Position numbers and translations under genes: made by a program
Shown: positions 1 to 6,971 of the stretch, piece by piece
How the letters are laid out: each line of letters opens with the position of its first letter
Position numbering within the stretch: position 1 is the stretch's first letter
Source of the DNA: Haloflavibacter putidus
Lineage (GTDB): Bacteria; Bacteroidota; Bacteroidia; Flavobacteriales; Flavobacteriaceae
Direction of reading: 5' to 3'
Assembly: GCF_006546625.1 (NCBI RefSeq)
Contig: NZ_VIAR01000001.1
Coordinates: 248,001-312,000, forward strand
Length of the DNA stretch: 64,000 bases
Notes under the pieces: generated by a model
What the model was told of the DNA's origin: nothing
What the model saw: the letters and a program-made list of their open reading frames with translations, nothing else
The model's database searches: none

Positions 1-1
1 T

Positions 2-1144
2 ATTGGTGCCATTCCTATAACCAACCAAGGTAAAATAGACCACGACCCTACGGGAGAAGTATGGCTTTCAGATAATAAAAAATTCTTCGTTTTCAATTTC
101 GATTTAAAAGACGATGATAACCAAACCAACCGTGTTTTGGTATATAACGATAACTTAGAAAAAGTTTTTGAGCACGAATTTAAAAGCGACTTACGCGACC
201 GTTTGTTCTCATACAACGATATTGTGGTAAACGACAAAGACGGCACGGTATACTTTTTGGGAAAAGCCTATGAAAACGATTCCAAGCGGAAAAAGAAAGA
301 CGGCGAAGCGAATTATCACTTTAAATTATACAAATTAAATAAAGATGGTATGCAAGAAGCCAACTTCGATACTGCCGAAAATTTTGTGGTTTCTATGAAA
401 CTTGTTCATAAAAAAGACCAACTGGTTTGCGTAGGTTTTTATTCAGACAAGCACGATAATAGAGCAAAAGTTGGCACGGTTTACTACCGTTTAAACCCAG
501 AGAATTTAGCCGTAGAGAAACAAAAATTTAATCGTTTTACAGAACAGTTTTTAATTGATAAATATGGCGAAAAGCGAGGAAAACGCAAAAAGAGAAAAGG
601 CAAAGAAAAAGCAGAGTTTACCTATCGTGGTATTTACATAAACGATGTTGGTGATGTTATTTTTAGTGCAGAAGAATATTACGTAATTACCAGCACGGTT
701 TATGGCGGAATGGGAGCTTCTACTACCCAAACAACCTATCATTTTGATGATATTTTTAGTTGCCGGATGAACCCTTCCGGGGAAATGATTTGGGCTAGAA
801 ACATTAATAAAAAACAAGAAGCCGGCACCAAATCGCCGTATTTATCGTTTACGGCAATGCCATTTAATAATAAAACATTAATCTTTTTAAACGCTGCAGA
901 CAAGGTTAAAAAAATGCGCGACGATCGTATAAGATTTAAAGATAAACGCGCTAAGAAAATGAATATGTATTTGGTAGAAATAGATATGGATGGCAATTTT
1001 GATTATAAAAAAATCATAGATAATTCAGAATCTAAAGTAACTTATAAAGTAATGCACGGTATTTCTAATAAAACCGGCGATAAATTAATTTTTGAAGGCT
1101 CTAAAGGCCGAAAGAAAAAGATGGTAGAAATTTCTTTAAATTAG
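2..1144 (+). CDS. Hypothetical protein, N-terminus outside window
   Basis: The frame is open from base 2 with no start codon that fits, so the gene begins left of the window. About 380 residues are visible, ending at TAA 1142-1144. I do not recognise the family. Short hydrophobic strands alternate with Gly/Asp turns (NKDG, DMDGN), which suggests an all-beta fold such as a propeller; this is inference. A very basic patch lies near bases 570-620 and the C-terminus is also Lys/Arg-rich. No membrane segment is visible in this part. An in-frame TTG at 137 is probably not the start because good coding sequence runs upstream of it. The next gene has its own promoter, so there is no sign of an operon downstream. 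Confidence 0.8.
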   Translation: MGAIPITNQGKIDHDPTGEVWLSDNKKFFVFNFDLKDDDNQTNRVLVYNDNLEKVFEHEFKSDLRDRLFSYNDIVVNDKDGTVYFLGKAYENDSKRKKKDGEANYHFKLYKLNKDGMQEANFDTAENFVVSMKLVHKKDQLVCVGFYSDKHDNRAKVGTVYYRLNPENLAVEKQKFNRFTEQFLIDKYGEKRGKRKKRKGKEKAEFTYRGIYINDVGDVIFSAEEYYVITSTVYGGMGASTTQTTYHFDDIFSCRMNPSGEMIWARNINKKQEAGTKSPYLSFTAMPFNNKTLIFLNAADKVKKMRDDRIRFKDKRAKKMNMYLVEIDMDGNFDYKKIIDNSESKVTYKVMHGISNKTGDKLIFEGSKGRKKKMVEISLN

Positions 1145-1159
1145 GTAATAATCCATTAA

Positions 1160-1191
1160 TTTGGAATAAATCCTATTTATAACTAACTTTG
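1160..1191 (+). promoter_or_regulatory. Bacteroidota promoter upstream of the radical SAM gene
   Basis: A -33 box TTTG (1160-1163) and a -7 box TAACTTTG (1184-1191) are separated by 20 nt, matching the TTTG / TAnnTTTG consensus of the Bacteroidota primary sigma factor. The ATG of the gene lies 27 nt downstream of the -7 box. This is one of the two complete promoters seen in the window. Confidence 0.7.
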
Positions 1192-1217
1192 GCTTAGCAA
1201 TAAGTCAAAGTTTTTTT

Positions 1218-2282
1218 ATGCAAAAAATTAAAGGAAGAGGTGCGCAGAAAAATACGGGAAATAGTTTTTTTGAACTCAACCACACACCAGACAACGAGTT
1301 TTTAGAACATTGCCACAAAGAAGGCGAAGAACCGGAAAGTAAGCAAACCAAATTCCAAACAATTTTTCCTAAAACAATTGTAAACAAAATAAAAAGCCCG
1401 GATGTTGGTATGGAATATTCTGTAAATCCGTACCAAGGTTGCGAGCACGGTTGTATTTATTGCTACGCCAGAAACACGCACGAGTTTTGGGGGTATTCTG
1501 CAGGCTTAGATTTTGAAAAGAAAATTTTGGTAAAAAAGAACGCCCCGCAATTGCTCGAAAAGAAAATAAATTCTAAAAATTGGTTAGTAAACACCATTGT
1601 ATTTTCAGGTAACACAGATTGTTACCAACCCATTGAAAAAAAGTTAAAAATTACGCGAGAATGTTTACAGCTAATGCTTCGGTATCGTCATCCTACTGCA
1701 ATTATTACCAAGAATTCTTTAGTGTTGCGTGATCTAGACATTTTAAGAGAACTGGCAAAAGACAATCTTATACGGGTAAATATTTCCATAACCTCCCTTT
1801 CCGAAAATACAAGAAGGTTGCTAGAACCCAGAACCGCCAGTATAAAAAAGCGTTTGCAAACCGTAGAAACCTTAGCCGCCAATAATATTCCGGTAAACGT
1901 TATGATGGCACCAATTATACCCGGAATAAACAATCACGAGATTTTAGGTTTAGTAAAAGAAGTAGCTAATCGCGGCGCAGAAAGTGTTGGGTATACAATT
2001 GTTCGTTTAAATGGAGCTATTGCAGAAATTTTTGAAGATTGGATTAGAAAAACCTTGCCAGATAGAGCAGATAAAGTGCTTAACCAAATTGCGGCTTGCC
2101 ACGGCGGCAAGTTAAACGATAGCAGGTTTAAAACGCGTATGAAGGGTGAGGGAGAATTTTCCAAACAAGTTGCACAGCAATTTAAAATTGCAAAACAAAA
2201 ATACTTACCAAATAGTGAACGTAAACCATTAGATAAAACACACTTCTTACGTTTAAAAAACAAACAATACGAATTATTCTAA
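1218..2282 (+). CDS. PA0069/Rv2578c-type radical SAM protein
   Basis: A 354-residue radical SAM enzyme. The CxxxCxxC cluster ligands are C75, C79 and C82 in the context QGCEHGCIYCYAR, the signature of the PA0069 / SplB-like subgroup. The protein therefore should bind a 4Fe-4S cluster and cleave S-adenosylmethionine; its substrate is not known for this subgroup. Downstream, FSGNTDCYQPIE and the INVSITSL stretch fit the rest of the TIM barrel. The start is ATG 1218, a short distance behind a good promoter. Its stop overlaps the stop of the convergent HD-domain gene by 4 bp, so the two mRNAs overlap tail to tail. No neighbour hints at a substrate. Confidence 0.92.
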   Translation: MQKIKGRGAQKNTGNSFFELNHTPDNEFLEHCHKEGEEPESKQTKFQTIFPKTIVNKIKSPDVGMEYSVNPYQGCEHGCIYCYARNTHEFWGYSAGLDFEKKILVKKNAPQLLEKKINSKNWLVNTIVFSGNTDCYQPIEKKLKITRECLQLMLRYRHPTAIITKNSLVLRDLDILRELAKDNLIRVNISITSLSENTRRLLEPRTASIKKRLQTVETLAANNIPVNVMMAPIIPGINNHEILGLVKEVANRGAESVGYTIVRLNGAIAEIFEDWIRKTLPDRADKVLNQIAACHGGKLNDSRFKTRMKGEGEFSKQVAQQFKIAKQKYLPNSERKPLDKTHFLRLKNKQYELF

Positions 2283-2935
2283 GCCTTACCTTCCCATTCT
2301 TTAAAAAATTGGTCTAAATAATTTTCCATAAAACGGTGACGCTTTTCGGCCAACTTTTTGCCAGTTTTGGTTTGCATTTTGTCTTTGAGCAATAAGAGTT
2401 TTTCGTAAAAATGGTTTATGGTTGGCGCCGTAGATTTTTTATAGGTTTCTTTGCTCATTTCTAAATCTGGCGCAATAGCAGGATCGTATAATTTTCGGTT
2501 TTTAAAGCCGCCGTAATTAAACGCCCTGGCAATACCAATAGCACCCATCGCATCTAAATAATCTGCATCTTGCACAATGGCAAGTTCTGTGCTTTCAAAA
2601 TCCGGTTGTTGGTTACCGCCTTTAAAGCCAATGTTTTTTACAATAGCAATTACTTTTTCTACAACGACATCTTGTACCTTGATAGAAGTAAGGAATTCTT
2701 CCGCTTTTTGGGGACCAATTTCTTCGTTGCCATTGTTAAATTTATAATCTGCAATATCGTGTAACAAAGCTGCTAGAGAAACAACTTCCAAATTTGCCGC
2801 TTCGTTTTTGGCAATAGTCATTGCGTTTTCATACACACGTTCTATATGAAACCAATCGTGGCCACCTTCTGCGTTAAGCAATTCTTTTTTTACATAATTT
2901 TTGGTTGCTATAACAACCGCAGATTCTGCTTCCAT
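2279..2935 (-). CDS. HD-domain phosphohydrolase
   Basis: A 218-residue soluble HD-superfamily hydrolase. The metal-binding set is visible as H26 (GGHDWFH), H59-D60 (LLHDIADYK) and a later Asp in IVQDADYLDAMG, the pattern of the YpgQ/YedJ-like group acting on nucleotides or other phosphate esters; the substrate cannot be read from sequence. I place the start at ATG 2935, because the longer reading from 2968 would run 28 bp into the desaturase gene while 2935 leaves a 5 bp gap. It is the last gene of an apparent plsC-desaturase-HD operon; the reason for that linkage is not obvious. Confidence 0.88.
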   Translation of the reverse strand: MEAESAVVIATKNYVKKELLNAEGGHDWFHIERVYENAMTIAKNEAANLEVVSLAALLHDIADYKFNNGNEEIGPQKAEEFLTSIKVQDVVVEKVIAIVKNIGFKGGNQQPDFESTELAIVQDADYLDAMGAIGIARAFNYGGFKNRKLYDPAIAPDLEMSKETYKKSTAPTINHFYEKLLLLKDKMQTKTGKKLAEKRHRFMENYLDQFFKEWEGKA

Positions 2936-2940
2936 AAAGT

Positions 2941-3933
2941 TTATTTGGTCATTGCCGGGTTTACCCAATTAAAATGGGTAACCTCATCAGATATTTTTAT
3001 GCGCTGGTTAATGCGGTCCATACGGTCCGGTAATTTCATTACAAAGTCCCTGGCTTTTTGTGCTTCGTCTGTCAAGCCGGAGATTTCGCCAATATTCCAT
3101 CGTTTAATCAGACGGCGCATAATATCTACATAATCGTGTCCGGTATAAACGCCAATTCTCTGTGCGGCATTACTAAACTCATCAAAAGAAGAAGCTTTTT
3201 CTTGTCCGGTTTCGCGTAAAAACATGGCGGGCATAACAATTTTATGCTTCATCATATCTTTAAAAGCAATCATCATATTGCTTGGATCTATCTGGAAGAT
3301 TTCGTTTACAAAAGTGCTATAGGCATTGTAGTGGCGCATCTCGTCCCCGCTAATAATCTTACACATTTTTGCCAAAGATTTGTTGCCGTATTGGCGTGCT
3401 AATTTTGCCACACGATTGTGCGAAACATACGTTGCCAATTCTTGAAAACTGGTGTAAACAAAGTTTTTGTACGGGTCGCGGTCTGTACCAATATCAAAAC
3501 CATCGTTTATAAGATATTGCGTTGTTCTTTCTACTTCGCGCATATTTACACGTCCGGATAAATAAAGGTATTTGTTAAGCACATCGCCGTGACGGTTTTC
3601 TTCGCCGGTCCAGTATCTAACCCATTTAGACCAAGCGGTACCGCCGTCTTGTTGGTTTATGCCTTCTACATCCATCAACCAAGATTCGTAGGTTGGTAAA
3701 GCCTCTTCTGTTACAGTATCTCCTACCAAAACCACCCAAAAATCGTAGGGTAATTCTTTGGCAAGTTCGCGTATTTCGGTCACCTGATCGTAAAAATCGT
3801 TGGCTTGCGAATCTGGTAAAAAATCTGTTGGCTGCCATATCTTATCTACAGGAATCAAATACTGGTCTATAAAACCTTGCACTTTTGGTTCCAGTTGCTC
3901 CATCACTTCTAATCGTACATTTTTTTCAGCCAT
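2941..3933 (-). CDS. Acyl-ACP desaturase (diiron, ferritin-like)
   Basis: A 330-residue soluble fatty-acid desaturase of the plant stearoyl-ACP type. Two diiron motifs are visible: EENRH at 111-115 and DEMRH at 197-201. The enzyme would insert a cis double bond into an acyl chain bound to acyl carrier protein, using O2 and reduced ferredoxin. It is 10 bp downstream of a PlsC-type acyltransferase and 5 bp upstream of the HD gene, so unsaturation and phospholipid assembly appear to be co-transcribed. This is consistent with adjustment of membrane fluidity. Length and motif spacing are normal for the family. Confidence 0.93.
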   Translation of the reverse strand: MAEKNVRLEVMEQLEPKVQGFIDQYLIPVDKIWQPTDFLPDSQANDFYDQVTEIRELAKELPYDFWVVLVGDTVTEEALPTYESWLMDVEGINQQDGGTAWSKWVRYWTGEENRHGDVLNKYLYLSGRVNMREVERTTQYLINDGFDIGTDRDPYKNFVYTSFQELATYVSHNRVAKLARQYGNKSLAKMCKIISGDEMRHYNAYSTFVNEIFQIDPSNMMIAFKDMMKHKIVMPAMFLRETGQEKASSFDEFSNAAQRIGVYTGHDYVDIMRRLIKRWNIGEISGLTDEAQKARDFVMKLPDRMDRINQRIKISDEVTHFNWVNPAMTK

Positions 3934-3943
3934 AATCGTATCT

Positions 3944-4681
3944 TTATTCGTGTATAATATCTTTTATAATTTTTTGCTCCACTTTCAAAATCAAAGTTTC
4001 GATGTCATAGTCTTTAACAAAAATAGGTTTTTGCACTCTAAATTTCACCTTAATACCAATATTTAAAGGAAATGAACCATGTTTTACCAATTTCCATGAG
4101 TTATTTATGCTTACCGGTATAATTACTGCATCGGGACAAAATTTAAAAAGCATTTTAAGTCCGTTGGGCGAAAAGCGTTTTGGCATGCCGTCCCTACTTC
4201 TAGTTCCTTCCGGAAAAATAACCGCACTTCTATTTGTTTTGTTCAAATACTGTGCAAACTTTTTTATTTCGGGTAAAGCTTGACGCGGATTTTTTCTATC
4301 TATCAAAATAGAGCCGCCATGTCGCAAATTGTAGGACACGCTAGGTATGCCTTTACCTAATTCTTTTTTACTGATAAATTTTGGATGAATTTTTCGTAAA
4401 TACCACGTAATTGGCGGAATGTCGTAAGGACTTTGATGATTGGCCACAATTATATGCGGTACGTTTTTTGGCAGGTTATGCTCATTTTCAAATTCTATAC
4501 GTGTGCCTAAAACGTTAAGGCAACGTAAAATAGTAAGGTTCAAATAATCTACAATTTTTTTATGGGCTTGGTAACCAAACAAGTTAAAAGTAAGCCATTG
4601 CAAAGCATGAAAAACAAGTAAAGTTAGTCCAAAAAAGAAATAAAACAGAACCGAAAGAAGATATGCTAAAGCCTTTTTCAT
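3944..4681 (-). CDS. 1-acylglycerol-3-phosphate acyltransferase family (PlsC-like)
   Basis: A 245-residue membrane-associated acyltransferase. The N-terminus holds one long hydrophobic segment (about residues 5-30). The catalytic HX4D motif is H82-QSPY-D87, and the phosphate-binding block FPEGTRSRDG follows at about residue 157. The family transfers an acyl group to lysophosphatidic acid to make phosphatidic acid. It heads the lipid operon with the desaturase 10 bp downstream. A second PlsC-like gene lies at 48686-49435, so the two may differ in substrate: one could be the housekeeping enzyme and the other may act on another lipid. Confidence 0.9.
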   Translation of the reverse strand: MKKALAYLLSVLFYFFFGLTLLVFHALQWLTFNLFGYQAHKKIVDYLNLTILRCLNVLGTRIEFENEHNLPKNVPHIIVANHQSPYDIPPITWYLRKIHPKFISKKELGKGIPSVSYNLRHGGSILIDRKNPRQALPEIKKFAQYLNKTNRSAVIFPEGTRSRDGMPKRFSPNGLKMLFKFCPDAVIIPVSINNSWKLVKHGSFPLNIGIKVKFRVQKPIFVKDYDIETLILKVEQKIIKDIIHE

Positions 4682-4758
4682 AATGTTAAAAACGCCAAAA
4701 ATAAGTTTAAAAGTCGAATTCTATTCGCTATAAGCGGAAAAACAAATATGCACGCATA

Positions 4759-4786
4759 ATAAAACTGTTTCAAAAAACAGTTTTAT
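4759..4786. terminator. AT-rich hairpin between bacilliredoxin and plsC-like gene
   Basis: Perfect 12 bp arms ATAAAACTGTTT (4759-4770) and AAACAGTTTTAT (4775-4786) enclose a 4 nt loop. It lies between two minus-strand genes and could end the bacilliredoxin transcript, but no clean run of T follows it, so its role is uncertain. Confidence 0.35.
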
Positions 4787-4874
4787 GCCAGACACCGAAT
4801 AATTTTTAAAAAATTGGAAAACGGTTATCTCCTGTGTTTTTGAAACAGTTTAACATGTCTAATGCAATTAGTTT

Positions 4875-5285
4875 TTAACAATACTCATTATAAGCATCTT
4901 TCAAGTTTTCTGCAATCATTTCTGCCGGTCTGCCTTCTATATGGTGGCGTTCTAGCATATGCACCAACTCGCCGTCTTTAAATAAAGCCATTGCCGGAGA
5001 ACTTGGCGGAAAAGGTACCATATGCGCGCGCGCCTTATCTGTTGCTTCTTTGTCTACCCCGGCAAAAACAGTTACTAACTGGTCCGGTTTTTTAGTGTTA
5101 TCTAAAGACATACGTGCTCCCGGTCTTGCATTTGCCGCTGCACAACCACAAACAGAGTTTACCACTACCAAAGTAGTACCGGCTTTATTAATAGCCATAT
5201 CTACCTCATCTGCGGTGTGTGTTTCTTTAAAGCCAATGCCCGTTAATTCTTCCCGCATTGGTTTGATTAAATCTGGTGGATACAT
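4875..5285 (-). CDS. BrxA/BrxB-type bacilliredoxin
   Basis: A 136-residue protein of the YphP/YqiW family. The active site is C46-G-C48 within NSVCGCAAANARPG, the typical CGC motif. Members remove bacillithiol from oxidised proteins in bacillithiol-producing bacteria; other Bacteroidota members are known by homology only. The thioredoxin-like fold is supported by the length and by PFPPSSPAMALFKDG near residue 93. It has its own promoter (-7 TATCTTTG) and its start ATG 5285 is supported by that promoter. No thiol biosynthesis gene is adjacent. Confidence 0.9.
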   Translation of the reverse strand: MYPPDLIKPMREELTGIGFKETHTADEVDMAINKAGTTLVVVNSVCGCAAANARPGARMSLDNTKKPDQLVTVFAGVDKEATDKARAHMVPFPPSSPAMALFKDGELVHMLERHHIEGRPAEMIAENLKDAYNEYC

Positions 5286-5327
5286 ATTTATTGTTTTTTA
5301 GTGTATTTGTAAATAATTTTTGTAGTG

Positions 5328-5335
5328 CAAAGATA
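5328..5335 (-). promoter_or_regulatory. -7 element for the bacilliredoxin gene
   Basis: On the minus strand TATCTTTG matches TAnnTTTG exactly, 42 nt before the ATG at 5285. I see no convincing -33 TTTG at the expected spacing. Confidence 0.5.
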
Positions 5336-5384
5336 CCAAATATGTTGCAGCTTTCATTACGTAAATAAAAGCTTAATCAAGAAG

Positions 5385-5394
5385 CTTTACGGAA
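5385..5394 (+). repeat. First of at least 23 copies of the 10-mer CTTTACGGAA
   Basis: Exact plus-strand copies start at 5385, 11092, 14224, 14329, 18014, 18840, 18995, 22131, 25390, 27378, 29681, 34203, 34690, 35599, 43407, 45509 and 52909. Reverse-complement copies start at 11879, 14610, 16777, 43260, 49261 and 52472. Nine lie between genes and fourteen inside genes. Near-matches with one changed base also occur (for example around 12030, 14106, 36830 and 55873). The arrangement is dispersed rather than tandem. See the findings for interpretation. Confidence 0.9.
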
Positions 5395-5523
5395 GGCTTT
5401 TTTTACGCAAGAAAAGAAAACTTTAGAAAATTTTACGTTGTAAAAACCTAAAAGCATCTATTTTATTTAAGTTTAACCACAAACATAATAGCGTCAAAAC
5501 TATAAAAAGCAGGTTTAAGGTTT

Positions 5524-5531
5524 TATATTTG
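5524..5531 (+). promoter_or_regulatory. -7 element upstream of the DnaJ-domain gene
   Basis: TATATTTG matches TAnnTTTG 18 nt before ATG 5550, and so favours that ATG over the in-frame TTG at 5529 that lies inside the element. Confidence 0.45.
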
Positions 5532-5549
5532 CGTTTTCAAATAATTATT

Positions 5550-6290
5550 ATGATTAAATGGATTGCTGCCGTACTCGGTTTTTTTTATATGCGATTTCCC
5601 GGCGCTATCATTGGCTTTTTAATAGGTAGTGCTTTAGAAGTTTTAATAAAAAATTCTGGGTTTACCTATTCTGCCAACACCAGTACTTTTCAGAAAAAAA
5701 CCCGCGTTTCTCCCGGAGATTTTGAGCTTAATCTACTATCGCTATGCTCTATAGTAATTAAATCTGATGGTAATATAAGTCAAACAGAATTAGATTATGT
5801 GCGTAGTTATTTTGTGAGGGCTTATGGTAAAGAACGCGCCAATGCTACCTTTAAAACCTTTAACGAGGTCATAAAACATCGTGAAATAGACGCAAAACGC
5901 ATTTGTGCCTATTTACGGATGCGAACTGCCTACGAAGTACGCTTACAAATCTTACATTTTCTTTTTGGTATAGCCGAAGCAGATGGGAATGTAGACAAAG
6001 AAGAGTTGCGACAATTGCAAAACATTGCTAGTTACCTGCATTTAAATCAGCGTGATTTTGATAGTATTAAAGCCATGTTCTTTAAATCTGCCGATACCGC
6101 CTACAAAATTCTGGAGATAGAAAAATCTGCCACCGATGATGAAGTGAAAAAAGCTTACCGTACAATGGTTAAAAAATACCATCCCGACAAATTAACCCAT
6201 ATGGATGAAGCTTATCAAAAAGGCGCTCGCGAAAAATTTAATAAAGTACAAGAAGCCTACGAGCAAATTCAAAAGGAACGCGGAATGTAG
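5550..6290 (+). CDS. TerB-DnaJ (DjlA-like) membrane-anchored co-chaperone
   Basis: A 246-residue protein with three parts: a hydrophobic N-terminal segment (about 1-30, rich in Gly and Phe), a TerB-like all-helical domain (about 50-160, with acidic EADGNVDKEEL), and a C-terminal J domain (about 180-246). The HPD tripeptide that stimulates DnaK is at 211-213 (HPDKL). The order matches DjlA of proteobacteria, an inner-membrane co-chaperone that presents clients to DnaK. The start is ATG 5550. The gene stands alone between two minus-strand genes. Confidence 0.88.
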   Translation: MIKWIAAVLGFFYMRFPGAIIGFLIGSALEVLIKNSGFTYSANTSTFQKKTRVSPGDFELNLLSLCSIVIKSDGNISQTELDYVRSYFVRAYGKERANATFKTFNEVIKHREIDAKRICAYLRMRTAYEVRLQILHFLFGIAEADGNVDKEELRQLQNIASYLHLNQRDFDSIKAMFFKSADTAYKILEIEKSATDDEVKKAYRTMVKKYHPDKLTHMDEAYQKGAREKFNKVQEAYEQIQKERGM

Positions 6291-6340
6291 AAATGTTTTT
6301 TTACTGAAATTTTAATCAGACTAAAATTTGCTTAAAAAAA

Positions 6341-6371
6341 TTAGCCCTTGCTTTTTTACGGCAAAGGCTAA
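6341..6371 (-). terminator. Terminator for the thioredoxin-like gene
   Basis: Arms TTAGCCCTTGC (6341-6351) and GCAAAGGCTAA (6361-6371) pair over 11 bp with one mismatch. On the minus strand the hairpin is followed by seven T residues, so it probably ends transcription of 6486-6959. On the plus strand no T run follows. Confidence 0.65.
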
Positions 6372-6485
6372 TGGCAACCAAAGTTTAAAATTAAACAACT
6401 CAAATTATTCTTCAAACATTTAGGTAAACCTAAAAAATAATTCAACCTAATAAAATATAAAGATTTAAGTCTTTCTTAAATCTCT

Positions 6486-6959
6486 TTACAGCAACTCCAT
6501 TAATTCTTTGGAATTGTAATATTCAAATACGCGTTTTTGTACTCTAAAATTTTTATCTAAAAATAAACTGGCAGGTAAAGAAAAAGGCTGATTTTTTCTA
6601 GACGCCAACAAAAGCGGGAGTTCATGCACGCCTCTGCGCTGCGTTTTTGCTTGTTTGTTGATAAAGATCATGCCGTCAAAATAAATACTGTCTTTCGTTT
6701 CTACATCCATTTTTAAAGCGTAATAATTGTTGTTTATTTCTTTAATTACTTCCGGTTTTGTAAAAACCACTCGTTCTATTTTTTTACAATACGCGCACCA
6801 TTCGGCTTCAAAAAACAGGAATACCGGTTTTGGATTTTCTGCTAAGGCTATTTCCAATTCTTCCCAATTTTTCCAATCGATGCCGTCTCTCTTTTGGGCA
6901 AGCGCGGTTGAAATCCACGTAAGTGAAATAAATAAAAAAAATAATATTGATTTTTTCAT
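6486..6959 (-). CDS. Exported thioredoxin-fold protein
   Basis: A 157-residue protein with a signal peptide (positive MKKS, hydrophobic core, cut near ALAQ at 22) followed by a thioredoxin fold. The redox motif is W54-C55-A-Y-C58, as in the DsbD gamma-domain / SoxW-like group. The rest shows LPASLFLDKNFRVQKR, the usual strand before the C-terminal helix. It should act in the periplasm as a disulfide reductant or isomerase. It lies 12 bp downstream of a TonB receptor on the same strand and is probably co-transcribed. That receptor has an NCQNCG motif, which makes a reducing partner for its cysteines an attractive but untested idea. Confidence 0.85.
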   Translation of the reverse strand: MKKSILFFLFISLTWISTALAQKRDGIDWKNWEELEIALAENPKPVFLFFEAEWCAYCKKIERVVFTKPEVIKEINNNYYALKMDVETKDSIYFDGMIFINKQAKTQRRGVHELPLLLASRKNQPFSLPASLFLDKNFRVQKRVFEYYNSKELMELL

Positions 6960-6971
6960 TACTTAGTGCTT

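Noticed and set aside
137-139. TTG as the start of the first gene
   Set aside because: Good coding sequence in the same frame continues upstream to base 2 with no stop; the gene is cut by the window edge.
551-996. Antisense ORFs of 85-88 codons inside the first gene
   Set aside because: They lack promoter or ribosome site support, have poor codon usage and mirror a good coding frame.
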